NCBI RefSeq assembly: GCF_900111005.1 | Contig: NZ_FOFV01000017.1 | Span: 124,001-188,000 of the forward strand | DNA: 64,000 nucleotides | Direction of reading: 5' to 3' | Source of the DNA: Lentzea albida | GTDB taxonomy: Bacteria > Actinomycetota > Actinomycetes > Mycobacteriales > Pseudonocardiaceae | In this document: positions 9,714 to 20,900 of the stretch, in pieces | Layout: each line of letters opens with the position of its first letter | Numbering within the stretch: the first letter of the stretch is position 1 | Notes under the pieces: generated by a model | Told to the model about the DNA's origin: nothing | Seen by the model: the letters and a program-made list of their open reading frames with translations, nothing else | Database searches by the model: none | Program-made: the position numbers and the translations under genes

Positions 9714-10397
9714 GTGGAACCAGTCGTGATCATCCAGGACGGCGCCAGACGCGACGAGAACGCGCTGACGTGGGCCGCCGCCCACGCCCAGCTAATGCGC
9801 ACGGGCCTGGAGGTCCACCGCCCGCAGGACGACTTCCGCGCGCGGCTCGTGGTCGTCGGCTTCCGGGGTCGCGGAGCGCTCGCGATGCCGGCCCCCGCGC
9901 GCTGCGACACGGTGGTGGTGCGGGGCACGACCGCGGCCGTCGACTCCCGGCACCGGCACGTGACCGCACTGGTGAGCGGTGGACCCGGTGATGGCCGCGT
10001 GCTGCGGCACGCCGCCGACTACGCGCGGTTACGCGGTGCCAAGCTCCGCGTGCTGCACGCGGTCGCACCGTCCCCGGCCCGTCACGGCGCCGACACCGAC
10101 CACGGTCACGTGCTCGCGCGCGCCACCGCGGCACTCGGTGGCTTCGCCCACCGCGCGGTGCTCGTGCACGCACAGCCGCACGAGGCGATCACCCGGTGCA
10201 CCGACACCGACCTGATCATCGTCGGTGCCGGGAACGCGCACGAGTGCGGCACCGTTACGAGAGCCGCGCTCCACCACGCGCCGTGCCCCGTTCTCGTTGT
10301 GCGCCAACCCGTTCTCGAGACCTTCGACGGTCGGTTCGCCGTTCCGGAACGTCACCGCGCGCTGGGCGCGAGGCCGATCGTCACGTCGACCGCCTGA
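9714..10397 (+). CDS. Universal stress protein family
   Basis: Protein of about 227 aa with two Usp-like halves. The second is the better preserved, ending in DLIIVGAGNAHECGTVTRA and HHAPCPVLVVR, the usual ATP-binding G-x9-G-S/T-x-V-region layout. The first half (VVIIQDGARRDENALTWAA) is short and degenerate. Such proteins bind ATP and are induced by dormancy, hypoxia or nutrient stress. Start GTG at 9714 gives a typical Usp N-terminus; in-frame ATG at 9582 or earlier would add non-conserved residues. It fits the surrounding group of stress regulators. Confidence 0.65.
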   Translation: MEPVVIIQDGARRDENALTWAAAHAQLMRTGLEVHRPQDDFRARLVVVGFRGRGALAMPAPARCDTVVVRGTTAAVDSRHRHVTALVSGGPGDGRVLRHAADYARLRGAKLRVLHAVAPSPARHGADTDHGHVLARATAALGGFAHRAVLVHAQPHEAITRCTDTDLIIVGAGNAHECGTVTRAALHHAPCPVLVVRQPVLETFDGRFAVPERHRALGARPIVTSTA

Positions 10398-10565
10398 GGC
10401 GTTCCACAGCACACACCGGTCTCGGGCGGCACGAGCTCCACGCGCCGGACCTCCGGCAGCCACGACAGGTCCGGCCGGAACCCGGTCAGCACCACGACCC
10501 CGTCCACGCCCTCGACGCGGTGGCCGTCGAACGCCGGTGTCAGGCGTCCCGCAGGACCCGCCCCA

Positions 10566-11417
10566 TCACGCCACGCCGCTGCTCACGACGTCGACACCCT
10601 CGTGCCGCAGCGCGTACCTCAGCGCGTCGGCGAGCGAGGCCTTGGTCATGATGTCGCCGAACTCGATGCCCAGCGCCACGATGGTCTGCGCGATCTGCGG
10701 CCGGATGCCCGAGACGATGCACTCGGCGCCCATCAACCGGGCCGCGACGACCGTCTTCAGCAGGTGCTGCGCGACCTGCGTGTCGACGGCGAACACACCG
10801 GTGATGTCGATGATCGCGTGCTCGGACCCGGTCTTTACCAGCATCTCGAGCAGCTTCTCCATCACGACCTGGGTGCGCGCGGAGTCCAGCGTGCCGACCA
10901 GCGGCACCGCGAGCACGCCCTCCCAGATCTTCACCACAGGGGTCGTGAGCTCCAGCAGCTGCTCGGACTGCTCCCGGATGATCTCCTCCCGCGCTCGGGA
11001 GAAGGCTTCGAACGTCCAGAGCCCCAGCGCGTCCAGCAGGCCGGAGAAGGCGAGCACCTGCCGGAACAGGTCCGCGTCGTCGTCGTTCTCGACCAGGGCG
11101 AAGACCTCGCGCTTGAGCGAGAAGATGCTCGACGCGGTCTCCGACGGCGTGAACCCGCCCCGCACCCTCGCGCGGGAGTACTCCTCGAGGAAGGTCCGGA
11201 CCCCGCCGAACTCCGGTCCCGAGACGTCCTGGCCGTCCCGGCCGGCCACCGGCAGCAGGAGGTCGAAGAGCTCGCGGAAGTCGCTTTCGAGCTCCGTCCT
11301 CGTCGCACGCCCGCGCAGCAGGGCCGCCACGGCGTCCACCCACTGCCCGATCAGGCCTTCCGCGTTGGTCCGCAGCAGCGCCGCCACGCGGTCGACCTGC
11401 CCTGCATGTGCAGTCAC
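10566..11417 (-). CDS. RsbR-like STAS-domain stressosome/anti-anti-sigma protein
   Basis: Protein of about 283 aa. An N-terminal helical RsbR-type sensor region (about 1-165) is followed by a STAS domain: VLAVPLVGTLDSART, IIDITGVFAVDTQVAQHLL, and RPQIAQTIVALG. The Ser/Thr near the helix start in DTQVA is the usual phosphorylation area. Family members sense stress and release anti-sigma partners; several anti-sigma-type ATPases are encoded in the next 20 kb. GTG at 11417 is chosen because GGAGG lies 5 nt upstream; an in-frame TTG at 11429 is the alternative. Confidence 0.85.
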   Translation of the reverse strand: MTAHAGQVDRVAALLRTNAEGLIGQWVDAVAALLRGRATRTELESDFRELFDLLLPVAGRDGQDVSGPEFGGVRTFLEEYSRARVRGGFTPSETASSIFSLKREVFALVENDDDADLFRQVLAFSGLLDALGLWTFEAFSRAREEIIREQSEQLLELTTPVVKIWEGVLAVPLVGTLDSARTQVVMEKLLEMLVKTGSEHAIIDITGVFAVDTQVAQHLLKTVVAARLMGAECIVSGIRPQIAQTIVALGIEFGDIMTKASLADALRYALRHEGVDVVSSGVA

Positions 11418-11522
11418 ACGAGCCTCCAAGGGCTTCTACCTCCACAGCCGCGTCGGGACGACGCGCACAACCGGTGAGGTCCGGGCGTGCCGGCATGAAG
11501 TGCGTTCGATCGCCGGATGTGG

Positions 11523-12098
11523 TCAGTCGCGGTCCTGCGGCCGGGGCGAGGCCGGTGCGGCCGAGTCGAGGTCCGCCCTGCGGAGGCGGAACACCTGGAG
11601 CTCGATGCCGTAGTACTTCGTGGTCTCGCCCACCCAGTGCATCCCGTTGTTGCGCACGGTGGCCGCCGCGCGGGTGTTGCCCGGCCGGACGACGGCGAAC
11701 ACCTCGTGCACGTCCTGGCTGAACGCATGGGCGGCCAGCGCGTGCGTGGTCTCGGTGGCGTAGCCGTGGCCCCAGGTGTCGGGACGCAGCTGCCAGCCGA
11801 TCTCCAGGTCCTCCTCGCCCGGCGGCAGCGGGAGCAGGACGGCGCCGCCGATCACCAGGCCGTCGCTGTCGCGCTGGACCGCCCACCGGCCCGCCGGCGC
11901 GGACAGCCGCCCGCTCTCCGCGGCCCACTGCTGCAACAGCAGCCGCATGGCCGCCTTGTCGGGGACCCGGTCCATCTCGGGACTGAGCCACCGCGTCACT
12001 TCGGTGTGCCCGTAGACCTCCAGTGCCGCGGGTGCGTCTTCGAGCCGCCACGGGCGCAGGGTGAGCCGCTCGGTGGTGAGCACGGTGGTGGCCGTCAT
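11523..12098 (-). CDS. GNAT N-acetyltransferase (RimJ/RimL type)
   Basis: Protein of 191 aa with the layout of RimJ-like acetyltransferases: TERLTLRPW at the N-terminus, LEIGWQLRPDTWGHGYATE (acetyl-CoA-binding motif A), and NTRAAATVRNNGMHWVG. It should transfer acetyl from acetyl-CoA to an amino group of a protein or small molecule; target unknown. Its ATG overlaps the stop of the preceding small Cys-rich gene (ATGA), so the two are translationally coupled. Confidence 0.85.
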   Translation of the reverse strand: MTATTVLTTERLTLRPWRLEDAPAALEVYGHTEVTRWLSPEMDRVPDKAAMRLLLQQWAAESGRLSAPAGRWAVQRDSDGLVIGGAVLLPLPPGEEDLEIGWQLRPDTWGHGYATETTHALAAHAFSQDVHEVFAVVRPGNTRAAATVRNNGMHWVGETTKYYGIELQVFRLRRADLDSAAPASPRPQDRD

Positions 12099-12247
12099 GA
12101 GCAGATGCATCCCCGCTGCAGCGCGGAGGCCGCGGTGGCGGTGCAGTACCGCACGCCCAGGGGGTCGTGCTCCCGCCACGGGTGGGGGCAGACAGCGCAC
12201 ACGCGCCCGGCTTCGGTCTCGGTGGTCAGCGGCTCGGACGTGGTCAT
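12095..12247 (-). CDS. Small Cys-rich protein with C-terminal RGCICS
   Basis: A 50-residue protein with Cys pairs spaced CAVCPHPWREHD and a C-terminal RGCICS tail. Small actinobacterial proteins ending in RGC-hydrophobic-C are common and uncharacterised; the Cys/His set may bind a metal. It overlaps the following acetyltransferase by 4 nt (ATGA), which supports both starts. Start ATG at 12247. Confidence 0.7.
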   Translation of the reverse strand: MTTSEPLTTETEAGRVCAVCPHPWREHDPLGVRYCTATAASALQRGCICS

Positions 12248-12919
12248 GCGGGAACTCCGATGAACGGTGCAGCAGGAGAAGAACGCCGGTGACGGAGGCG
12301 CGGAGACCAGGACCGCGGAACGGAACCGAGGTCGGCCGGGCGCTCCCACCTCCAGCCGGACGGCCGGGTCTCGTGATGCGCCCAAGGCGGCACCAGCTCG
12401 ACCGCTGCTGCACGACATGCCCTCGGTGGTGGCGAGTCTACGCGACCTACGGGAACGACGCGTCAGCGGTCGCCACGCGTCGAACGCGAGTCTTGTTGGG
12501 ACGAACGCGTGAGCGTCCCGGCGGACACGTGAACGCACCGCCGACGCGGTGCGAGGTCGGTGGACGAGCTCCAGGACGTGACCGGGAGCGCGTGATGCGC
12601 TCGACCGCTCGCACACCGGAAGCCCCGACAGCCCGGGCACCACACGTCCAGGTCCGGGGCGCACCGGGATCCACCAGGTATGTTCAGGAACAACGGCGCC
12701 GCGTTCCGCCGAACACGATCTCACCCGATCCGGGTTGTCCGCGCACGGACCGGGGTACCTGGCGAAGAACGGCACACGAGCCCGCGCACGGGAGGACCGC
12801 TCCGCACGCCCCCGGCCGGTGCCGACGCGTTCAGTTCAGCCGGCCACCCGCGCCGGACCGCACGCCCTCCTGAGCAAGAGCCACGGGAGCACATGATCCT
12901 CCACCGTCCGGAGTAGACA
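12248..12919. other. Long gap, no gene supported
   Basis: About 670 bp between the Cys-rich gene and the desaturase. Several open frames cross it (for example 12680-12916 plus and 12463-12693 minus), but none has a recognisable domain or ribosome site and their compositions are Arg/Pro-rich as in antisense frames. It should hold the desaturase promoter. Confidence 0.4.
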
Positions 12920-13957
12920 ATGTCATCATCGCCCGACGTCCTGACCTCCCAGGCCGACCGCCCGCGGGGCAGCGACTTCGCCCGCCTCACCAAGGAGCTC
13001 AAGGAAGCCGGGCTGCTCGACCGGCGACGCGGCTACTACCTGCTGCGAATGGCGGTGAACGCCCTGCTGCTCGGCGCGATCGCCACCGCGTTCGTGCTGC
13101 TGGGCGACTCGTGGTGGCAGGTGCTGACGGCGGTCGCCCTGGCCGTGGCGTCCACGCAGCTGGCGTTCATCGGGCACGACGCCGGGCACCGGCAGATCTT
13201 CCGCAGCCACCGCCACAACGACGTGGTCGGGCACCTGCACGGCAGCCTCACCGGCATCAGCTACCAGTGGTGGGTCGCCAAGCACAACCGCCACCACGCC
13301 AACCCCAACCACGAGGACCACGACCCCGACATCGAGATCCACGCCCTCGCCTTCAGCCGCGCCCAGGCGAGGGGCAAGCGCGGCCTGAACGCCTGGATCA
13401 CGAAGCGCCAGGCGTTCCTGTTCTTCCCGCTGCTGCTCGCCGAAGCGGCCGTGCTGAGGATCTCCGGCATCATCGCGTTGTGCCGCAGGGAACTGCGCAA
13501 CCCGTGGCGTGAGGCGGCACTGCAGATCGTCCCGCTCGCCGTCTACCTCACCGCCGCGTTCGTCGTGCTGTCACCCGTGAAGGCGGTCGTCTTCATCGCG
13601 GTGCACCAGGGCCTGATGGGTGTGTACCTCGGGTGCTCGTTCGCGCCCAACCACAAGGGAATGCCGATCATCACCGGCGAACAACGCCTCGACCACCTGC
13701 ACAAACAGGTGCTGACCTCCCGCAACGTCACCGGCGGCCGGTGGGTCGACGCGCTGCTCGGCGGGCTCAACCACCAGATCGAGCACCACCTCTACCCGCA
13801 CATGCCCCGCCCCAACCTGCGCCACGCGCAACCGGTCGTCGAGAACTTCTGCGAACGGCACGGGATCCCGTACAGCAAGACCACGCTGCGCCGCTCCTAC
13901 GCCGAGGTCCTGCGGCACCTGCACGACGCCGGCGCACCCCTGCGGACCACGGCCTGA
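12920..13957 (+). CDS. Membrane fatty-acid desaturase
   Basis: Protein of 345 aa with the three histidine boxes of acyl desaturases: HDAGH (about residue 86), HNRHH (about 121) and QIEHH (about 285), which hold the di-iron centre. Hydrophobic segments at about 38-75 and 195-235 anchor it in the membrane. It introduces a double bond into an acyl-lipid or acyl-CoA chain, adjusting membrane fluidity; the cold-shock gene downstream is compatible with temperature adaptation. Regiospecificity is not visible. Start ATG at 12920. Confidence 0.93.
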   Translation: MSSSPDVLTSQADRPRGSDFARLTKELKEAGLLDRRRGYYLLRMAVNALLLGAIATAFVLLGDSWWQVLTAVALAVASTQLAFIGHDAGHRQIFRSHRHNDVVGHLHGSLTGISYQWWVAKHNRHHANPNHEDHDPDIEIHALAFSRAQARGKRGLNAWITKRQAFLFFPLLLAEAAVLRISGIIALCRRELRNPWREAALQIVPLAVYLTAAFVVLSPVKAVVFIAVHQGLMGVYLGCSFAPNHKGMPIITGEQRLDHLHKQVLTSRNVTGGRWVDALLGGLNHQIEHHLYPHMPRPNLRHAQPVVENFCERHGIPYSKTTLRRSYAEVLRHLHDAGAPLRTTA

Positions 13958-14082
13958 TCGCCGCGACCCCCGCACGGCGGGCCGAGGGTGTAGCGTGGGG
14001 TGCGAAGGTGGCCGCGTTCCGCGCCCTCGACGCTCCAGTCGGAGATGTCGACCTTCCTCTGCCATTCAACGGAAAGAACCAA

Positions 14083-14232
14083 GTGACCCTGTTTACGGCG
14101 AACGACCTGTTCAGCCATCCCGAAACGCACCAGCCGCAGGCGGAGTCCGGCCCGGCCGGCTCCGACCGGCCGTCCTGGACGAACCTCTTCCAGGAACCGG
14201 TGCCCGCACCACGAGTCCCGTCGGAGCACTGA
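14083..14232 (+). CDS. Small hypothetical protein (49 aa)
   Basis: A frame beginning at GTG 14083 after GGAAAG, encoding VTLFTANDLFSHPETHQPQ... and ending in a Pro-rich tail. It has a more natural composition than shadow frames. I do not recognise it. Confidence rests only on the ribosome site and composition. Confidence 0.35.
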   Translation: MTLFTANDLFSHPETHQPQAESGPAGSDRPSWTNLFQEPVPAPRVPSEH

Positions 14233-14464
14233 CGCACGGGCCCGCCGCACGAGCCGGCGGGCAACGGACCGGCGCGGCATGGAGTAGTGTCGGCACCGTT
14301 GGGGTTCCAGTTGCCGGCATCCAGCCGCCGCGGACCCCGATCCAATCCGGTTCGGCGCTCTCGCCTCCGACCGGGGATTGGAGCACCGGCTTGCCGCCGG
14401 ATCGCCCGTTCTCCCCCTCGCACTCCCCACTCCTGCGCACCACGCGACTCCAGCAGGTGCGCGC

Positions 14465-14764
14465 ATGACGCGAACCAGCCAGATCGGACGCCCGAACGGC
14501 GCCGCGGCCGACTTCCAGGAGGCGCGTCTCGCCGCCGAGGAAGCGGGGGCCGTCCAGCAACGTCAAGCGGCACAACGGGTCGCGGAGCACTCCCACGACG
14601 CGCAGGACTGCCGCGACCTGCTCGCGATGCTGGGTCTGGCCGACCTGCAACCGCGTGACGCACATCCGGTGCTCGATGCAAATCCGGTGCGCGACGAACC
14701 GGCCAACGTGACTTTCCCGGAGGCGCTCGGCGTGTACCGGACGACCGAAGGAGTGGCTCGATGA
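14465..14764 (+). CDS. Small hypothetical protein coupled to cspA
   Basis: A 99-residue acidic/Gln-rich protein with a helical central region (EARLAAEEAGAVQQRQAAQRVAEH). It overlaps the cold-shock gene by 4 nt (ATGA at 14761), so its translation likely feeds into cspA. A family of short actinobacterial proteins occurs in this position; function unknown. ATG at 14465. Confidence 0.7.
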   Translation: MTRTSQIGRPNGAAADFQEARLAAEEAGAVQQRQAAQRVAEHSHDAQDCRDLLAMLGLADLQPRDAHPVLDANPVRDEPANVTFPEALGVYRTTEGVAR

Positions 14765-14964
14765 CCCAGGGAACCGTCAAGTGGTTCAACGGCACCAAGG
14801 GATTCGGCTTCATCGCCCCTGAAGGCGGCGGACCGGACGTCTTCGTGCACCACTCCGAGGTCCGCGAGTACGCCTACCAGGGCATCCCGGACAACCAGGC
14901 GGTGGAGTTCGACATCCAGCAGGGAGACCGCGGGCCGCAGGCCACTTCGGTCCGGCTCCTCTGA
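14761..14964 (+). CDS. cspA: Cold-shock protein
   Basis: A 67-residue single-stranded nucleic-acid-binding OB-fold protein. RNP1 (KGFGFI, residues 13-18) and RNP2 (VFVHHS, 27-32) are intact, and the length is standard. It acts as an RNA chaperone, preventing RNA secondary structure. The gene is translationally coupled to the upstream small gene and followed by a hairpin terminator. Confidence 0.97.
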   Translation: MTQGTVKWFNGTKGFGFIAPEGGGPDVFVHHSEVREYAYQGIPDNQAVEFDIQQGDRGPQATSVRLL

Positions 14965-17900
14965 CGGGACAAGGATTTCAGGAAGCGGGTCACCAGCCGG
15001 TGGCCCGCTTTCCGCGTGCCGGACGACCCGCCGCACTCAGCCCTTCCCGATGCGCAGCAAGGCGTAGATCGTGGTGCCGCCCGGACTCGTGTGCACCCGG
15101 ACGAGATCGGCGAACCGGTGGACCAGGAGCAGTCCCCGTCCACCCGGCAGTTCGGCGGACCTGGGGATGCGTCCGGCGAGCGGGTCCGCCAGGTGCCCGG
15201 TGTCGCTGACCGCGCAGGCGACGTGGTCGTCCTGACGCCAGATCCTCAGTCCGCACCGGCCTTCCGGTGTGTGCACGAGGCTGTTCGTGACCAGCTCGGT
15301 GGCGATGTACTCGAGGTCCGCCACCCGATCCGCGTCGAGCCCGTGCCGCAGGCCCTCGCTCGTCGCCCATCGACGTGCGGCGGGCAGTTGTGCCGGCTCC
15401 GTGACCGTGAACTCCTCGGCGCCGACCGGGTCCGGCAAAGGCCTGTTGTGCCGGTCCAGGACCGCGTCGGGCGCGTACAGGTCACTCCGATGCCGTCCGG
15501 TGGCCTCCCAGACCTCCGGGTGGGTCGCGCGCGCGTCGGCGACGACCTGCGAGCTCACGCCCGTGATGTCGTAAGGGCACAGGATCGTGATGTCACGTCC
15601 GGCGAACGCCTGGTTGATCAACGCTTCGTGTTGTGCGCACGCCGGGTATTCGACGTCTGTCCGGCCCGGCCAGACCGGCTCTCCGACGATGCGCACGCGC
15701 CGGCCCGGATGGGCGTCGGCGAACCCGCGCAGCACCGAGGCGATGATGCGTCCGGGGTTGCGGCCCACCTCGGTCATGTCGAGCCACGTCACCTCGCCGC
15801 CGGTGGTCGCGCCCAGAGCCCGGCGCAGCAGGTGCAGGCGGTCGTGCGGCACCGCGACGGCGACGGGCCCGCCGCCGGCGATACCGTCGGTGATGAACGG
15901 CACGAGCGTCGCGCGGTATTCGTCGTCCGAGGCGTAGAACAGGGCTGGGTGCACGAACGGGGCCGCACTCGGGGCTGTCCCGGTGTCAGTCTCGGTGGTG
16001 GTCACAACGCCACCCCCTTCGGCTGAGGATGTGCCGAACTTCCGGCGCACGCCGCGGACGTTACCCCCTTCTCCTGCCCGCGAGGGCGACGGGCCGGTCC
16101 GGACGACGCGCGGCACGCGCCGGCGGTGACGCACCCGGCAGTACTGTCGCCACCATGACTGACGCACAAGGCGGCCCCGCCCTCGGCCCCACGTTGTCCG
16201 AGTGGATCAGCGCTCGCGACGAGACCGAACGGCACCTGGCGCAGGCCGCCGGGTCGCCGGTCGACGCCGAGTGGGTGCAGCGGCTCTCGGACCTGCTCGC
16301 CACCGAGAGGTCGTGGCAGGACCAGTACACCGATCTCCTCGCACTGGGCAGCGCCGGCGGCCAGTTCCCGTCCTCGAACCGCTGAACCGGCGACCGTTCG
16401 TCCATTCGTGTCGTGCGGACGCTCCGGAACGAAACCGCGCTGGTCTCGACGCGTCTGCGGTCCCTCTGCGCCGAACAGCGGCACTTGCCCCGGATGTGAT
16501 TCGTGATGGACGGGTGCACCGGACGTCGCACGAGCAATCCGGTTCAGCCAGCAGCCGGTGGGACTTCCCACCGTGGCTCCTGTCCTGGACTCCTCGTCGG
16601 TCGGCGAGGAGATGGCCCGTGTCGACGTCGAAGCAGGGAGCGCCTTTCCGACGCGCTGAACGGGGAGAGCGACCTGCGCGTGGCCGTGCACCAGGCCTGC
16701 GAACAGGTCGTGCGCGCGGCGCCCGGCTTGGACGAGGCCACCGTGACCCTGCTCGACGACGGGGCGCGGCCGTTCACCGCGGCGAGCACCAGCGATCTGG
16801 TGGCGGAACTCGACGGTCTCCAGTACCGCGGCGGCGCGGGCCCGTGCCTGGACGCCGCCACCACGCGCAAGCTGGTCAGGGCCACGATCGACGAGGCGCA
16901 GCACCGCTGGCCGGCCTTCGGCGCGGCGTCCCGCACCGCCGGCGTGGTGAGCTTCCTGTCCGCGCCGCTCACCGTCGACAGTCAGCACTCCGGCGCCATC
17001 AACGGTTGTTCCCAGCGAGGACACGGCTTCCTGGAGCTGGACGCGTCGTTGCTCGCGCTCTACACGAGAGCGGTGGAAACGGCGCTTCGCAGTCACAGCA
17101 AGTACTTGGAGGCGACCGAACTGGCCGGCCAGCTGCTGGTCGCGCAGTCGCAGCGCGAGAACGTCAAGCCGCGCAAGCTGGCCGAGCGGTTCGTCACCGA
17201 CGTCGTGACCCGGTCCGCCGAGCACGAACAGCGCGTGTGACCGGTCGCGTCGCGCGCCCTCAGCGCCGCGACGGGGCGAGGGTCCTCCTCCGCCTGCACC
17301 ACCACCGACTCCAGGACCGGTCCGCCGAACGTCGTCACCGGCGCGACGTCAGCGGCGTCGCGGCTCCGCGAAGTCCATCGGCGCGCCACGTCCTGCGCCC
17401 TGTCGGGCCCGTCACCCAAGCGCTGTGGTGCACTGTGGACGGACCGGCAGGCAGCAGGACGCGAGATCTCCCGTTGCCGTACACACGTCCGTGGGCCAGA
17501 GCGGCCACGTCAGCTTCGCCGTGCCGCCGTGGTGGCGCGGGTTCCCAGCACCCGCTCGCGGGCCTGGAGAGTTGTCGTCATCCGGTTACCGGCACCACAC
17601 CCCGCGCCGCACGGGTTTTGACCGATTCACCCGAGGTACCTCACTGGGTGTGACGCCAGTGGAACGAGGCCCTGCCGCGGCTGATGCCGGTACCGGTGAC
17701 GGGTGGAGCACCCTCGAGCTCGTGAAGGGCATTCCCGACACCGCCAAGGTGCGCAGATGGGCTCGTGCCGTGCTGTGCGACCTGGTCGAGGACGACCTGG
17801 TCGACGTGCTGCTCGTCGTCTCGGAACTCGCGTCCAACGTGTTCGACCACGCCCGGTTCCCCGCGCGTCTCAAGCTGCGCAGGTCGGCTGAGCGCTGCGT

Positions 17901-20900
17901 CGTCGACATCGTCGCCGAGGATTCCTCACCCCTGCCACCCCGGTTGCGACCGGCCACGCCCGACTCACCGCGCAGCCGCGGACTCGTGATCGTCGAGCAG
18001 CTGTCCGAGAGGTGGGGTGTGGTCCAGCGACTGGCGGGCAAGTCCGTGTGGGCTGTCATGCCGTGCGCGCCGGTGTCCTGACCGGCCTCAGTCACCGCGT
18101 TGCTCTCGAGGCGTCGTCGCTGACGCGGCCAGCAGGGGCACGAGCAGCCGCCACAGGTTCTGGTCGCAACCGAAGCCGTGCGCCGGCAGCACCACTGGCC
18201 CGGTCCCGTGGCCGTGGGCTTGTTCGCACCCGCGGCACGGACCGTCCGACTGTCCCTTGCGGACCGTCGAGCCACCTCGGACCGTCATGCCCACTTCGAC
18301 CGTGCCCGGCATCGGGCTCGGTGCGATCCTGATGGGGTGGCCGAGCCGGAACACACCTCAGACGGGCACTTCGTCATCATCAACGGGCGGCGGTGGCGGG
18401 CCACCGATCCGGAGATACCGCCCGAGCAGGCGGCACGGCTGCGCGCCCTGCTGATGGCGGCACGCCGCGACGTCGGCGCCGCCCTCCGCGCCCAGGACGC
18501 CGAGGCGGAACGGGACGCCCGCGGACGGGTCCACCTCGCGAAGACCGCCCTCGGCGAGCGCGGCGACCCGTGGTGGGAACAGACGACGAGCCAACGGCGC
18601 CAACGGTGGCAGAACGGTCTGGACGCGCTCGAACACCGCGACACGAGACGTGGTTGATCGACCAGGCGACGGGGTAACCGGGTCGAGCAGGACAATCGAC
18701 CTTCAGGAGGCTGACGTGATCGGGTTCATCGTCGCCGGACTGATCATCGGCGCGCTCGCCCGACTGATCAAGCCCGGCAAGCAGAACCTCGGCATCGTGG
18801 CGACGCTGCTGCTGGGGCTGGTCGGCTCCGTCATCGGCGGCACGATCGCGAACCTGCTCGGCACCGGAGACATCTTCGAGCTCAACGTGCTGGGCTTCAT
18901 CATCGCCGTGATCGCCTCCGTGCTGCTCATCGGCGTCGCGGAGGCCGTGGCCGGCCGCAACCGCACGGGCGTGCGGTAACACCTCGACCCCCGAACGGCC
19001 CTGGGCACCGCATCGGTGCCCAGGGCCGTTCGCTGTGCGCGTCACCTGGATCCGGGAAGTGGTCGGCGCGGCGGAGGAAAGCGCTGTCCCAGCGGTGGAC
19101 ATCACACCTAGTACGGTGTGGCCCGACGACCGGGATGCGCGAGCTCGTCGGCGCGGCCGAGCAGGAAGGACCTCCATGGAGATCTCACTCGACGCCGCTG
19201 ACGTCCTCCCCCGGGACGCGGCGGACGCCGCGCTCGTCGCGAGGGTCTACGACCCGTCCGCGGGCGGCCCTTCGGTCGTCACGATCCGCGGCGAGCAGGT
19301 CGTCGACCTGTCGCCGGCGGCCGCGACCGTGTCCTCGTTGCTCGAACGCCCCGACGCGCTGGAGATCGTCAGGCACCACCCCGGCGGCACGTCGTGGCCG
19401 CTCGCGGACGTCCTGGCCGCCACGACGAACCCGGCCGGTGCCGTTCCCCGGTTCCTCGCACCGGTCGACCTGCAGGTGCTCAAGGCCGCCGGCGTGACCT
19501 TCGTCCGCAGCATGCTCGAGCGGGTCATCGAGGAGCGCGCCGACGGGGATCCGAAGCGGGCCGAGGAGGTCCGCGGGAAGCTGGGCGCGATCGTCCAGGG
19601 GCACATCTCCGACCTGAGGCCGGGTTCCGCCGAAGCCGCGGAGGTGAAGAGGGTCCTCCAGGCCGAGGGCCTGTGGTCGCAGTACCTCGAGGTCGGCATC
19701 GGCCCGGACCCCGAGATCTTCACCAAGGCCCCGGTGCTCTCCGCGGTGGGGCTGGGAGCCGACATCGGTGTTCTCGCCCGCTCGGCCTGGAACAACCCCG
19801 AGCCCGAGCTCGTCCTGGTGGTGGACTCGCGCGGGAACCCGGTCGGCGCGACGCTCGGCAACGACGTCAACCTGCGCGACTTCGAGGGCCGCAGCGCGCT
19901 CCTGCTCACCGAGGCGAAGGACAACAACGCCTCCTGCGCCATCGGGCCGTTCCTCCGGCTGTTCGACGACGGCTTCACCCCGGCGGACGCCAAGGCCACC
20001 GAGATCGCCCTCGACATCACCGGCCCCGACGGCTTCGAGCTGCACGGCGTGAACCCGGTCTCCGAGATCAGCCGGGAACTCGAGGACCTCGTGTCCCACG
20101 CCTTCGGCGCGCACCACCGCTATCCCGACGGCTTCGCGCTGTTCACCGGCACGATGTTCGCCCCGACCGAGGACCGGGACCGGCCAGGTGTTGGGTTCAC
20201 CCACAAGGTCGGGGACGTCGTCCGCATCTCCTCGCCCCGGCTGGGCGCGCTGACGAACGTCGTGAACACCGCCGAGGACGCGCCGGACTGGACGTTCGGC
20301 ATCACCGCGCTGATGGAGAACCTCGCCGCTCGCGGTCTGCTGGGCCCGCGTTCGTGATGTGATCGCCGTCCCGCACAATTCCGGCGGGCCGGAAACCCGC
20401 CGGAACCGCTCCAGCAGGGACGCCCTTTCACCTACCGAACAAACGCGGAAGAGTTGCGACTCACCCGTTGTCCGGACGCCCTGGACGTGGAATCAATCAG
20501 CACGCGGAGGAAATGGAACGGTAGTACGCGACATGACCGGGAAACAGTTCGTAGCGACCGTTGACCCGCAGGAAGTACTCGTCGTGGTTCGTCCCGTCGT
20601 ACCGGAAGATCTCCGGATCACTGGTGGCACGCAGTTGGTTGTCGGCACGACCGAACGTCAGCGGCCCCACGCGGCCGTCGTCACCGAGTCCCCTGGCCGC
20701 CTGCCACCTGATCGTGGCGCTCTCGGTGCCCGGTCCGAACCTGCAGTCGATGTCGTTGACGGTGAGATACCCGTCCGCGTACAGCACCTTCTGCCAAATG
20801 CCCGTCGCGGAGCTGTTGGGGAACGTGGACCGCGACAGCTCGCCCTCGTCGCCCCAGTCGTCGGTCACGGTGCCACTGCCACTGATGTACCCTGCGACAC